64,000 nt of DNA from Azospirillum lipoferum 4B (GCF_000283655.1 NC_016587.1:310001-374000); one strand, 5' to 3'; counted from the stretch's first letter, positions 37,197-46,575 are shown. Numbers and translations: made by a program. Notes: generated by a model from the letters alone, not told the origin.

Positions 37197-38399
37197 ATGT
37201 CCTCACCCAGTCTTGCCGGCCGCGACGACGGCCCCGCGATCCCGATCCTGTTCCAATATGGTTTCCGCTTCTTCTTCCTGTTCAGCGGCGTGGCCGCCGT
37301 CGGGCTGCTGGCCGCCTGGCTAGGCGTGCTGGCGACCGGGGAATGGCCGCAGCATGCCGCCGGCGCCAGTGCCTGGCATGCGCATGAGATGCTGTTCGGC
37401 ATGGTGGTGGCCGCCGTCGCCGGCTTCCTGCTGACCGCCGTGCCGAGCTGGACCGGCACCAAGGCGGTGGCCGGCGCGCCGCTGATGGCGCTTGCCGCGC
37501 TGTGGATGGCCGGCCGCGTCGCCGTGTTTCCCTGGGCGGGAGTGCCGGAACCGGTGGCGGCGGCGATCGACATCGCTTTCCTGCCGGGGCTGGGCGTGGC
37601 GCTCGCCCGGCCGCTGGTCGCCGCCGGCAAGTGGCGCAACAGCGCCTTCCTGATCCTGCTGGGACTGCTGACCACCGCCAACCTGCTGATCCATCTGGAG
37701 TGGCTCGGCCTGCTGGACGGCGGGGCGGAGGCCGGATTCGCGCTCGGCCTCGGCATCGTGCTGATGATGGTGACGGTGATCGGCGGGCGCATCCTGCCGG
37801 CATTCACCCGCAACGGGCTGGGCCGCGCCGGTCTTGGCGTGCGCTCATGGCCGCTGGTGGAGCGGGCAACCCTCGTCCTGACGCTGGCGCTGATCCCGGC
37901 GACGATGGCGGCGCCGGAGTCGGTGGTCACCGGGCTGATCGCGCTTGCCGCCGCCGTGGCCCATACCGCGCGGCTGGCCGGCTGGCAGGGCTGGAAGGCC
38001 TGGCGCTCGCCGATCCTGTGGATCCTGCATGTCGGCTATCTGTGGGTGCCGGTGGCGCTGCTGCTGCGCGGGCTGCACGCGCTTGCCGACGTGCCGGCCG
38101 CGGTGGGAACCCATGCGCTGACGGTCGGCGCCTTCGCCACGCTGATCCTGGCGGTGATGAGCCGCGCCTCGCTGGGGCATACCGGCCGTCCGCTGGCGGT
38201 GTCGCGGCTGACGGTCGCCGCCTATGTGCTGCTGACGGTCGCGGCCGTCGCCCGCACCTTGTCGCCGATGCTGCCGGTGGAGTGGGTGTGGGCGGCGCTG
38301 CAATGGTCGGGCTATGGCTGGGTCGCCGCCTTCACCCTGTATCTGGCCGCCTATGCCCCGGTCCTGCTGTCGCCGCGCGTCGACGGCCGTCCGGGTTGA
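37197..38399 (+). CDS. nnrS: NnrS family heme-copper membrane protein
   Basis: 400 residues, twelve hydrophobic segments. Protects against nitric-oxide stress in denitrifiers and binds heme and copper. ILFQYGFRFFFLFSGVAA, SAWHAHEMLFGM (His/Met ligands), LLIHLEWLG, GGRILPAFTRNGL and the late SLGHTGRPL block with His are typical. ATG 37197 follows GGGGAG. Single gene with an FNR-type box, implying oxygen or NO control; no other denitrification genes are in the window. Confidence 0.9.
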   Translation: MSSPSLAGRDDGPAIPILFQYGFRFFFLFSGVAAVGLLAAWLGVLATGEWPQHAAGASAWHAHEMLFGMVVAAVAGFLLTAVPSWTGTKAVAGAPLMALAALWMAGRVAVFPWAGVPEPVAAAIDIAFLPGLGVALARPLVAAGKWRNSAFLILLGLLTTANLLIHLEWLGLLDGGAEAGFALGLGIVLMMVTVIGGRILPAFTRNGLGRAGLGVRSWPLVERATLVLTLALIPATMAAPESVVTGLIALAAAVAHTARLAGWQGWKAWRSPILWILHVGYLWVPVALLLRGLHALADVPAAVGTHALTVGAFATLILAVMSRASLGHTGRPLAVSRLTVAAYVLLTVAAVARTLSPMLPVEWVWAALQWSGYGWVAAFTLYLAAYAPVLLSPRVDGRPG

Positions 38400-38412
38400 T
38401 GGTGTGGGGCCT

Positions 38413-38793
38413 TCAAGCGGCGCCGCGGAAGTAGCGGTCGATGGCGTCGGTCATCTCGACCTCGCGGAAGGGCTTGGTCAGGACGGGGCGGTCCTGATGG
38501 CCCTTCGGCAGGCCGGCGGCGCCATGGCCGGTGGTGAAGACGAAGGGGATGCCCTGGGCGCTCAGCGCGTCGGCGACGCTGTCGACGCGCTCCCCGCGTA
38601 ACGAGACGTCGAGCAGGGCCGCGTCGATCCCCCCCTTGGCGATCAGGTCCAGCGCCTCGGCCACCGTGCCGGCCGGGCCGATGACGCCGACATTCTGGAC
38701 TTCCAGCGAATCCTCGATGGCCATGGCCACCAGCGGCTCGTCTTCCACGAGCAGGATGCGCAAGGGCTTGGACTGATCGGCTTCCATGGGCAT
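38413..38793 (-). CDS. Single-domain response regulator
   Basis: 126 residues, one receiver domain and no output domain. The acidic pair is in LLVEDEPLVAMAIED, the phospho-Asp in AALLDVSLRGE, the Thr in FVFTTGHG and the Lys in VLTKPFRE. Such stand-alone receivers relay phosphate or act as sinks. It is the third gene downstream of the hybrid kinase (39.5-42.2 kb) on the same strand, with a 126-residue hypothetical gene between, so pairing with that kinase is plausible. ATG 38793 or 38787 may be the start. Confidence 0.85.
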   Translation of the reverse strand: MPMEADQSKPLRILLVEDEPLVAMAIEDSLEVQNVGVIGPAGTVAEALDLIAKGGIDAALLDVSLRGERVDSVADALSAQGIPFVFTTGHGAAGLPKGHQDRPVLTKPFREVEMTDAIDRYFRGAA

Positions 38794-38946
38794 GCGGCTC
38801 GCTGATGGTCTGGGCGATGGTCAGGCCGGAGATGGGGACCGAAATCCCATGCGGCAACCGGCGTGAGCTTTTCCGTTCGGCCAACCGCTTGTCCATCCTG
38901 ACCTTGGTCATCGCCCATTGGGCCATCGCAAGCTGCAACCGGACTA

Positions 38947-39327
38947 TCACCCTAGATCATCGAGCGCCTGTTGGAGGGACGGATAGAGGGCTTCCACCAT
39001 GGAACCGTCCGGCCGAACCGGCGACGGCAGGACGTCCGCCCCCTCCAGCGCGCGGGACAGCGGCAGGCCGCCGACCTCGACGAAGCCGCCGCGTTCGCCA
39101 TATTGGCCGACGATCCAGTCCCCGACCGTCGGGTCGCCGTCGAGCGCGTTGTTGTGCGAGATCAGCGCATGGTTGCCGTCGTCGGAACGGCGAAACCAGG
39201 CATGGCAGCCGTCGCCCAGATCCATGGGCCGGAAGCCGGCCGCCGTCAGGGGGTCCCGAACCGTCGCGCGCACCGTGTCGGTCCGCAGGCCGGTCGGCCG
39301 GTCGAGATCGTCCGCAAGCTCGCTCAT
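38947..39327 (-). CDS. Hypothetical protein
   Basis: 126 residues, family not recognised. Acidic and soluble, containing GDGCHAWFRRSDDGNHALISHNN, which resembles a small alpha-beta domain with alternating strands, and a Leu-rich C-terminal helix (VEALYPSLQQALDDLG). ATG 39327 is preceded by AGAGAGG at five bases, the best start. Lies between the receiver gene and the hybrid kinase gene on the same strand. Confidence 0.6.
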   Translation of the reverse strand: MSELADDLDRPTGLRTDTVRATVRDPLTAAGFRPMDLGDGCHAWFRRSDDGNHALISHNNALDGDPTVGDWIVGQYGERGGFVEVGGLPLSRALEGADVLPSPVRPDGSMVEALYPSLQQALDDLG

Positions 39328-39478
39328 GTCGCCTCTCTGATCGTGGTCCTGGATGGACAACGCCGCAGAAAGGCTTTTGTGCCGCGCAGACCTGTCCGAA
39401 CGTGGAGGGCGGAACCGCCCGTCGGTGCAGGACCGGCCGCCGGCCTACCCGTTCAGATGCTCAATTCAGGCACTCAAT

Positions 39479-42217
39479 TCAGGCGCCCTGGGGCTGGCGG
39501 GCGCGCAAAGCGGCCAGCGAGCGGTCGAGCAGGTCGTAGAGCCGGGTCTCCTGCGCCAGGACCGTGGCGGACGGGGCATGTTCCAGCTCCTTCGCCAGAC
39601 GGCCCAGCGCGGCGGCGCCGAGATTCAGCGAGGTGCCCTTCAGCGTGTGGGCCGTGCGGTTGTGCGGCTCCCCGGCGCGGGCCTGGGCGATCAGCCCGTC
39701 GATGGTCTTGCGGCCGTTGTCGGTGAAGCCGTCCAGCGAAGCGCTCCAATCCTCGGCGGTCAGCACCTCCAGCAGGAGGGAGACCTGTTCCTCGTCCAGA
39801 AGGCCATCATCCGGGGCGTTGTGGGTGTCGGTCATGGCAGCCTCCGGGGCAGCGGCGTGGTGGGCGGGCGGTGGAGGGGCAGGCGGGGTTGGCACGGTCT
39901 TGTCCAGCACCGACGCCATCTCGGCGAAGAGGGCGGCCGGGCGCAAGGGCTTGGTGACGAAACCGTTCATTCCCGCCGACAGGCATTCCGGCCGCGAACT
40001 GCCGGAGGCATGGGCGGTCAGCGCCAGGATGGGGACCTGTCCCTTGGGGTTGGCAAGCTCGCGCACCCGGCGGGTGGCGGTCAGCCCGTCCATGCCCGGC
40101 ATCTGGATGTCCATCAGCACGAGGTCGAAGGGCTGTTCGCGCACCAGGCGCACCGCCTCCCCGCCGCTGGCGGCCAGCGCCACGCTGTGGCCGGCACGCT
40201 CCAGGATGCCGCGGACGATGTCGCGGTTGACCTCGATGTCGTCGACCGCCAGCACGCGCAGCGGCGGCAGCGCCGCGACGCGCGCGGCCTCGCCGACGCT
40301 CGTGGACTGGGAGGGATCGACCCGGCGCAGGGCCGACGGATCGCCAGGACGGGCGACGATGGTGAAGCGGAAGACGCTGCCCCGGCCGGGCGCGGTGTCG
40401 ACCTCGATGCCGCCGCCCATCAGCAGGCAGAGGTCGCGGCAGATCGCCAGACCCAGCCCGGTCCCGCCATAGCGCCGGGTGATGGAGCTGTCGGCCTGGG
40501 TGAAGCGGTCGAACAGCGTGGGCACCGAGCCGGGGGCGATGCCGATGCCGGTGTCCTCCACCTCGAACTCCAGCCGGAAGGAGTCCGGGTGGCGGCGGGC
40601 GACCGGGCCGTCGGGATCGCGGTCCAGCCGGCGCACCCGCACAGAGACATGACCCTCCTCGGTGAATTTCACGGCATTGCCGACCAGATTGAACAGGATC
40701 TGGCGCAGGCGGGCCGGGTCGGTGACGATCACCTCCGGCACCGAGGGCATCAGCCGGGCCGACAGCTCCAGCCCCTTGTCGGCGGCGTTGGGGCGCAGCA
40801 GCTCCAGGACGCCGTCGATCAGCTGGGGCAGGGCGCAGTCGGCCTCCTCCAGCTCGATGCGGCGGGCCTCCAGCTTCGACAGGTCGAGGATGTCGTCCAG
40901 CAGCCGCAGCAGCGTCTCGGCCGACCGGCGGGCGATATCGGCCAGCCGCTTCTCCTCCGCCGGCAATTTCCCGTCGGCCAGCAGGGTCAGGTTGCCGAGC
41001 ACGCCGTTCATCGGGGTGCGCAGTTCGTGGCTGACGGTCGCCAGGAATTCGGTCTTCGACCGGCTGGCGGCCTCCGCCTTCTCCTTGGCCAGGAGCAGCT
41101 GTTCGGCGGCGCGGCGCGGTTCGGTCACGTCGATGCACAGCCACAGCTTGCCGATGGCGGCCCCGGCGGCGTTGCGCACCGGGACATTGTGCCAGCTGGC
41201 GATCCGCCCGTCGGTCAGCGTCATCTCGCGCCGCTCGTCGGCATCCACCGCCGACAGCAGGGCGTGATCGGTGTCCAGCGGGGCGTTGCCGGCATTGGCC
41301 AGCGTCTCGTCCAGCCGGTGGCCGACCGGCGCGCCGGCAACCGTGAACAGGGCGGAGAAGGCCGGGTTGGCATAGGCGATGCGGCCGTCGCCGCCGACGA
41401 ACAGCACGCCGAAATCCATCGCCGACAGCAGCGCGGACAGGCGGGCGCGCTCCTGCTCCACGTCGCGGGCGAGCGCCTCCTGCTCGTCCAGCGCCACGGT
41501 CAGCTGGTCGACGCGCTCCTTGATGGCGTGCGACATGGTGTTGAAGGCGGCGCCCAGCCGGCCGATGTCGTCGTCACCCTCCGCCAGATCCGGCGGGCTG
41601 TAGTCGCCGGCGGCCACCCGTTCGCTGGCCCGCGCCAGCGCCGCCAGATGCCGGGTCAGCCACAGGCCCAGCAGGACCAGCAGTCCGGCCGACAACAGGA
41701 TCTCCGACAGGGCGATGGCGATGCCCTGGGTCAGCAGGTCGCGCCGCGCCTGGACGATGTGCAGCAGGTCCAGCCCGAACTGCACCGCCCCCAGCCTTTG
41801 CCCGGCCAGCGACACCGGCACCGCCACGTCATAGCGGGCGACGCCGTCCTTGCCGTCCAGCGACAGGGACGGATCGGGATCGGGAAGTTTGCGGTCCTGC
41901 GGCCAGCCGCTGATCGCCACCAGCTTTCCCTTGCTGTCGCTGACGGCGAGATAGAGCAGCCCGCCGGTCGACCGGCTTTCGTCCAGGATCGCCTGCAGGG
42001 TCGCATAGTCGCGCTGGGCCAGCGGAGCCACCAGCGCGGCGTTCAGCACCGGCGCCACCTGATCGGCGTGCAGCCGGGCCTGTTCGGCGAGACTGCCATA
42101 GAGCAGGCGCACGCTGTTGGCGACCAGCAGCGTCAGCATGATCGCCTCGACCGCCATCGCGGCGGCCAGCATGCGCCCGCGCAGGGTCTTCCAGGGTGCC
42201 AGACGGGTCAGGATCAT
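39479..42217 (-). CDS. Hybrid sensor histidine kinase with HAMP, PAS, receiver and HPt domains
   Basis: 912 residues. Order: membrane helix about 15-40, periplasmic sensing region to about 175, second helix about 185-210, HAMP and coiled coil to about 265, PAS about 270-380, HisKA with phospho-His 397 in FLATVSHELRTPMNG, ATPase with NLVGNAVKFT and GGTGLGLAI, receiver (about 665-785, phospho-Asp in DLVLMDIQMPGMDG) and C-terminal HPt (His in RTAHTLKGTSLNLGA). It overlaps the upstream PhnD-like binding-protein gene by four bases, which suggests that protein feeds it its signal, as TorT does for TorS. No DNA-binding partner is adjacent. Confidence 0.9.
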   Translation of the reverse strand: MILTRLAPWKTLRGRMLAAAMAVEAIMLTLLVANSVRLLYGSLAEQARLHADQVAPVLNAALVAPLAQRDYATLQAILDESRSTGGLLYLAVSDSKGKLVAISGWPQDRKLPDPDPSLSLDGKDGVARYDVAVPVSLAGQRLGAVQFGLDLLHIVQARRDLLTQGIAIALSEILLSAGLLVLLGLWLTRHLAALARASERVAAGDYSPPDLAEGDDDIGRLGAAFNTMSHAIKERVDQLTVALDEQEALARDVEQERARLSALLSAMDFGVLFVGGDGRIAYANPAFSALFTVAGAPVGHRLDETLANAGNAPLDTDHALLSAVDADERREMTLTDGRIASWHNVPVRNAAGAAIGKLWLCIDVTEPRRAAEQLLLAKEKAEAASRSKTEFLATVSHELRTPMNGVLGNLTLLADGKLPAEEKRLADIARRSAETLLRLLDDILDLSKLEARRIELEEADCALPQLIDGVLELLRPNAADKGLELSARLMPSVPEVIVTDPARLRQILFNLVGNAVKFTEEGHVSVRVRRLDRDPDGPVARRHPDSFRLEFEVEDTGIGIAPGSVPTLFDRFTQADSSITRRYGGTGLGLAICRDLCLLMGGGIEVDTAPGRGSVFRFTIVARPGDPSALRRVDPSQSTSVGEAARVAALPPLRVLAVDDIEVNRDIVRGILERAGHSVALAASGGEAVRLVREQPFDLVLMDIQMPGMDGLTATRRVRELANPKGQVPILALTAHASGSSRPECLSAGMNGFVTKPLRPAALFAEMASVLDKTVPTPPAPPPPAHHAAAPEAAMTDTHNAPDDGLLDEEQVSLLLEVLTAEDWSASLDGFTDNGRKTIDGLIAQARAGEPHNRTAHTLKGTSLNLGAAALGRLAKELEHAPSATVLAQETRLYDLLDRSLAALRARQPQGA

Positions 42218-43059
42218 TTGCCGGCCTTCAGCACGCGCCGCACCTCTTCGGCCATCGGCTCCATCGCCTCCAGCTCTGCGTCGGTGAGCGGACGATAGCC
42301 GCCCAGCTGGTTGCTGTCGAAATAGGTCTTTCCCTCATTCGTCGCGCCGAAGGCGAGCAGGGCCTTGCGCAGCGGCTCCGCCAAGGCGGCCTCCTTGCCG
42401 TTCAGCATATAGGCGCGGCCGGCCATCGGCGGGCTTTCGGCGATGGTGGCGAGCTGGGCCTGCACCTCCGGCGACAGCTTGGCGAGGTTGGCGAGCGACA
42501 TGAAGCCGGCCGATGCGTCGCCGGCCAGGATCAGCTGGGCCACGCTGTCGGCGGCGCTGACATAGCGGAGCTGGATGTCGGGCGTAGCCCGGTCGGCCAG
42601 CCAGCGCTGACCCCACAGCGTCACCAGCGAGGACGGGCTGAGCCCCAGCACGGTGGTGCCGGCCAACGACTCCGCCGTTCGGTAGGGTCCCTTGGCCGCC
42701 GTCACCACCAAGGCGCGGAAGTCCGCCTTGTAGGTCAGCAGCGGCAGATAGCCGGCGTCCTTGCGCAGAAGCTGCGCCTGATGGCCGGTGGTCACGGCGA
42801 CGTCATAGTCCTGATCGAGCGCGCGGCGGGCGAAGGCGGTGAAGTCGGGTGCCGTCACGATTTCCACCGGCCGGCCGAGCGCCTGTTCCACCGCCCGGCG
42901 CACCGGCTGGTACTGTTCGACGATGACGCGGGCGCTGGTGTGCGGGGCGATGCCGATGCGCAGCGCCTGTTCCTCCGCCCGGGCCGGCATGGCCGCCGTC
43001 AGGCTGCAGAGGAGGGCGGAACAGAGCGCGAGGATGCCGGCGGACAGGCGCTTGGTCAT
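42214..43059 (-). CDS. PhnD-like periplasmic binding protein linked to a hybrid kinase
   Basis: 281 residues. Signal peptide MTKRLSAGILALCSALLCSLTAAMPARA, then the phosphate/phosphite/phosphonate binding-protein fold: LRIGIAPHTSARVIVEQYQP, VEIVTAPDFTAFARRAL, DYDVAVTTGHQAQLL. No permease or ATPase genes are near; instead the stop overlaps the kinase start (ATGA). It therefore probably serves as ligand sensor for the kinase rather than for transport. Ligand unknown; the phosphonate label reflects the fold only. Confidence 0.8.
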   Translation of the reverse strand: MTKRLSAGILALCSALLCSLTAAMPARAEEQALRIGIAPHTSARVIVEQYQPVRRAVEQALGRPVEIVTAPDFTAFARRALDQDYDVAVTTGHQAQLLRKDAGYLPLLTYKADFRALVVTAAKGPYRTAESLAGTTVLGLSPSSLVTLWGQRWLADRATPDIQLRYVSAADSVAQLILAGDASAGFMSLANLAKLSPEVQAQLATIAESPPMAGRAYMLNGKEAALAEPLRKALLAFGATNEGKTYFDSNQLGGYRPLTDAELEAMEPMAEEVRRVLKAGK

Positions 43060-43406
43060 GGGGATTCGATCCTTGCGAAGTGCAGGCGCGCGAAGGGACG
43101 GCTGTGACGACGGCAGCGGCTCGGCCCAGGGTCTGGGCCAAAACATCTAACATCGGATAAATGTCATAGATAGGGACAGGAGCGCGCAGGGCAGGCGATG
43201 CGCCCGCTTGTCACGGGCAGGGGCTTTACTGCCGTCATGTCTTTGAAATTTCCGGCAATTCCACTCGCACCATTGTTCCGGTTCCGCGCTGATCCGGAGC
43301 CGGCCGGTGGAGCCGGAGCCGGCTCGCAGCCCAGAAAGATCACGGTTTGGTTGCGGATTGGTCCGCTATGTGTCGACGGACATCATCTCCCACCAGGGAC
43401 TCCGCC
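43060..43406. other. 347-base spacer
   Basis: No gene recognised. It should contain the promoter of the PhnD-like/kinase operon; an AT-richer tract lies at about 43140-43175. Around 43295-43330 the unit GAGCCGG occurs three times. No clear operator or terminator found. Confidence 0.4.
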
Positions 43407-43595
43407 GTGCCGGAACGATCCGCCGACCCGCAATCCGCCATTTGCCGTGCCATCCGCCTGTTGCGCGAACACAGCCGCAGCTGCGACAGCGTGGAAACCC
43501 GGCGCCTCCTGATCGATACCGAACGCTGGCTGATCTGGATGCTCCGCCGCGAGGAGGGCGAAGAGCTTCCGGTGCCGGGGGATTTGGCGGAGTGA
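43407..43595 (+). CDS. Small hypothetical protein
   Basis: 62 residues from GTG 43407, set by AGGGA eight bases upstream. The peptide looks like a genuine small helical protein: ICRAIRLLREHSRSC then TRRLLIDTERWLIWMLRRE, with an acidic tail. No known family. Two further in-frame starts upstream (43347) would lengthen it. Stands 184 bases before puuD on the same strand. Confidence 0.5.
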   Translation: MPERSADPQSAICRAIRLLREHSRSCDSVETRRLLIDTERWLIWMLRREEGEELPVPGDLAE

Positions 43596-43778
43596 AGTTC
43601 CGCGAGCCGGTCCAGAGGCGCATCTGCTTCCATCGCAGGTCTTGCAGCGCCGATCCTCCATCTTTCGCCATTTTTTGAAGCTGTTGGGACAGGAGCGTGG
43701 TTTTCCGCACCCGCTCACTCGCCGTAGACTCCCACCCGGAGAGTCCAGTCCCGGACCCTGACCGGAAGGAGCGCGCGT

Positions 43779-44969
43779 GTGATGGAGCCCATCCTGTGGG
43801 AGTGGATCAACGCCCTGGCGCGGTGGCTGCACGTCGTCACCGCCATCGCCTGGATCGGATCGTCCTTCTACTTCATCCATCTCGACGCCTCGCTGCGCCG
43901 CCGTGCGGGGGCGCCGGCCGGGACGGCGGGCGATGCCTGGCAGATCCATGGCGGCGGCTTCTACCACATGACCAAATACATGGTCGCCCCGCCGCAGCTG
44001 CCGGAGGAGCTGACCTGGTTCAAGTGGGAATCCTACGCGACGTGGCTCAGCGGCTTCTTCCTGATGTGCGTGCTGTATTACCGCGGCGCCGACCTGTTCC
44101 TGATCGACCAGGACGTGATGGCGCTCGGTCCCTGGCAGGCGGTGGCGATCAGCGTCGCGGCGCTGGTGGCGGGCTGGGTCGCCTATGACCTGATGTGCAA
44201 GTCGCCGCTGGGCCGCAACGACAGGGCGCTCGCGGCCGCCGGTTTCGTGCTGCTGGTGGCGACCGCCTGGGGCATGACGAAGATCTTCAGCGGGCGCGGC
44301 GCCATGCTGCAGGTCGGTGCGCTGATGGCGACCATGATGGCCTGCAACGTTTTCATGATCATCATCCCCAACCAGCGCAAAACGGTGGCCGCCCTGCTGC
44401 GCGGCGAGACGCCGGATCCGTCGCTGGGCAAGAAGGGAAAGCAACGGTCGCTGCACAACAATTACCTGACCCTGCCGGTCGTCTTCCTGATGCTGTCCAA
44501 CCATTATCCGCTGGTCAGCTCCACCCGCTACAACTGGGTGATGGTGGCGCTGGTGCTGGTGGTCGGTACGGCGATCCGCCACTTCTTCAACAGCCGCCAT
44601 GCCGGCAAGCCGACGCCCTGGTGGACCTGGGGGGTTGCCGCCGCCGGAATGCTGGGCTGCGTCTGGCTCAGCACCATGGGGCCCGCCAGCGGCGACACGG
44701 CCGCGGCGACGCCGGAGAAGGTCGGCTATGCCCAGGTGGAGGAGATCGTCGCCACCCGCTGCAGCATGTGCCACGCCGCCCAACCGGTGTGGGACGGCAT
44801 CGCCACCCCGCCGCGCGGCGTGGTGCTGGAAGGCGACGGCATCCGCCGCCATGCCGAGCAGATCCGCCTGCAGGCCGGCTTCAGCAGCGCCATGCCCCCC
44901 GCCAACATCACCGGAATCACGCCCCAGGAGCGCGCGGTGTTGGCGGCGTGGTCGGGGGGCATTAAGTAA
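43779..44969 (+). CDS. puuD: Membrane urate hydroxylase PuuD with C-terminal cytochrome c domain
   Basis: 396 residues. Oxidises urate to 5-hydroxyisourate, passing electrons to the respiratory chain through its heme. About eight membrane helices (residues 10-300) include RWLHVVTAIAWIGSSFYFIHLD and GGGFYHMTKYMVAPPQLPE, both diagnostic; HNNYLTLPVVFLMLSNHYP is a further conserved block. The C-terminal domain has the heme motif C328-SMC-H332. Start GTG 43779 lies seven bases from AAGGAG; the ATG at 43782 is the alternative. Followed 36 bases later by guaD, forming a purine catabolism operon. Confidence 0.9.
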   Translation: MMEPILWEWINALARWLHVVTAIAWIGSSFYFIHLDASLRRRAGAPAGTAGDAWQIHGGGFYHMTKYMVAPPQLPEELTWFKWESYATWLSGFFLMCVLYYRGADLFLIDQDVMALGPWQAVAISVAALVAGWVAYDLMCKSPLGRNDRALAAAGFVLLVATAWGMTKIFSGRGAMLQVGALMATMMACNVFMIIIPNQRKTVAALLRGETPDPSLGKKGKQRSLHNNYLTLPVVFLMLSNHYPLVSSTRYNWVMVALVLVVGTAIRHFFNSRHAGKPTPWWTWGVAAAGMLGCVWLSTMGPASGDTAAATPEKVGYAQVEEIVATRCSMCHAAQPVWDGIATPPRGVVLEGDGIRRHAEQIRLQAGFSSAMPPANITGITPQERAVLAAWSGGIK

Positions 44970-45005
44970 CCCGCTCTCATAGCTTTCTTATCGAACCGGA
45001 TCCCC

Positions 45006-46340
45006 ATGCCCGACCAGTCAATCACTGCCGCCATCCGCGGACGCCTGCTCAGCTTCCACCGCCCGCCCGCCGGGCCGGGCGATTTCGATGCCGTGCGCCA
45101 TCACGAGGACGGGCTGCTGCTGGTGGGGGCCGACGGGCGGATTCTGGAGGTCGGGGACTGGGCGGACCTGCGCGGCCGGGTGCCGGAGGGGGTGGCGGTC
45201 GACGACCACGGCGGCAAGCTGGTGCTGCCGGGCTTCATCGACACCCACATCCATTTCCCGCAGACCCAGGTGATCGCCTCCTACGGCGCCCAGCTGCTCG
45301 ACTGGCTGGAAAAATACACCTTCATCGAGGAGCAGCGCTTCGCCGACCCGGTCCACGCCGCCGCCAACGCCGCCTTCTTCATGGACGAGCTTCTGCGCAA
45401 CGGCACGACCACGGCGGTGGTCTATGGCTCGGTCCATCCGCAGTCGGTCGACGCCCTGTTCACGGAGGCCGAATCCCGCGGCGCCGGGCTGATTGCCGGC
45501 AAGGTGATGATGGACCGCCACGCGCCCGCCGCCCTGACCGACACGGCGGAGAGCGGCTACCGCGACGGCAAGGATCTGATCGGCCGCTGGCACGGCAAGG
45601 GGAGGCAGCGCTATGCCGTCACCCCGCGCTTCGCCATCACCTCGACCGAAGCGCAGCTGGAGGCGGCGGGCGCGCTGCTGCGCGAGCATCCCGGCGTCCA
45701 CATGCAGACCCACCTGTCGGAGAACACCGACGAGATCGCCGAGGTGCGCCGCCTGTTCCCCGGCGCCCGCGACTACACCGACGTCTACGACCGCTTCGGG
45801 CTGCTGGGTCCGACCTCGCTGTTCGGCCACTGCATCCACCTGTCGGAGGCGGAGATGGGCCGGCTGTCGGAAAGCGGGTCGGTCGCCGTCTTCTGCCCGA
45901 CCAGCAACCTGTTCATCGGCAGCGGCCTGTTCGACCTCGACGCCCTGTCGATGCCGCAGCGTCCGGTGCGCACCGCCCTCGCCACCGATGTCGGCGGCGG
46001 CACCAGCTATTCGATGCTGCGCACGGCGGCGGAGGCCTACAAGGTGCTGCAGCTGCGGCGCCAGAACCTGCCGGCGCTGTCTGCCCTGCACTGGATGACC
46101 CGCGGCAATGCCGAGGCGCTGGGCATGGCCGACGAGATCGGCAGCCTGGAGCCCGGCCGCTGGGCCGACCTCGTCGTGCTCGACCCCGCCGCCACGCCGG
46201 CTATGCGACATCGCATGAAGGCGGTCGAAGGAAACCTGGAGGAGGAGCTGTTCATCCAGGTGACCCTGGGCGACGACCGGTCGGTGGCCGCCACCTACCT
46301 GCGCGGCCGGAATTCGCATCTGCGGCAATCGGGCGCTTGA
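45006..46340 (+). CDS. guaD: Guanine deaminase
   Basis: 444 residues of the amidohydrolase superfamily. Converts guanine to xanthine. Zinc-site blocks are PGFIDTHIHFPQTQ (HxH), MQTHLSENTDE, FGHCIHLSEAEM and LATDVGGGTSYSML (catalytic Asp). The WLEKYTFIEEQRF segment is specific for guanine deaminases. Second gene after puuD; together with the NCS2 permease gene at 29.5 kb it makes a purine-use pathway, guanine to xanthine and urate oxidation. Xanthine dehydrogenase is not in the window. Confidence 0.95.
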   Translation: MPDQSITAAIRGRLLSFHRPPAGPGDFDAVRHHEDGLLLVGADGRILEVGDWADLRGRVPEGVAVDDHGGKLVLPGFIDTHIHFPQTQVIASYGAQLLDWLEKYTFIEEQRFADPVHAAANAAFFMDELLRNGTTTAVVYGSVHPQSVDALFTEAESRGAGLIAGKVMMDRHAPAALTDTAESGYRDGKDLIGRWHGKGRQRYAVTPRFAITSTEAQLEAAGALLREHPGVHMQTHLSENTDEIAEVRRLFPGARDYTDVYDRFGLLGPTSLFGHCIHLSEAEMGRLSESGSVAVFCPTSNLFIGSGLFDLDALSMPQRPVRTALATDVGGGTSYSMLRTAAEAYKVLQLRRQNLPALSALHWMTRGNAEALGMADEIGSLEPGRWADLVVLDPAATPAMRHRMKAVEGNLEEELFIQVTLGDDRSVAATYLRGRNSHLRQSGA

Positions 46341-46375
46341 CCCAAGCCCCTAGTCCGGATAGGACTTCCGCCGTC

Positions 46376-46503
46376 ATTGGGGAGTAGCCACCCGCCGGCA
46401 TTCGGACCGGGCGGGGTTCGCGTCAACAGACTTGGATGGTTCCGGCCTCCGGCCGTTACCGCCATGGCGCGCACGGCGGCCAGCGGGCCGACCCGGCGAG
46501 ACC
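46376..46503 (+). promoter_or_regulatory. yybP-ykoY manganese riboswitch in the mntP leader
   Basis: The 235-base leader of mntP contains the ordered hallmarks of the yybP-ykoY aptamer: GGGGAGTAGCC at 46379-46389, the GTCAACAGACTTGG stretch near 46422-46435, a GC-rich helix arm and the closing CGAGACC at 46497-46503. This RNA class binds manganese and turns on mntP-type exporters. About 70 bases remain between the aptamer and the start codon for an expression platform; no U-rich terminator is seen, so control of translation is more likely. Confidence 0.85.
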
Positions 46504-46575
46504 AGTGGATCGGGCATCTCCGCGGCCAGCCGGAGTCCGTCCGGTTCCACTGCGTTGTCTGGCCCGGGAATAGCC

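Noticed and set aside
39353-42298. Plus-strand open frame of about 980 codons
   Set aside because: Exactly antisense to the hybrid kinase, whose domains are unmistakable; composition is typical of antisense frames.
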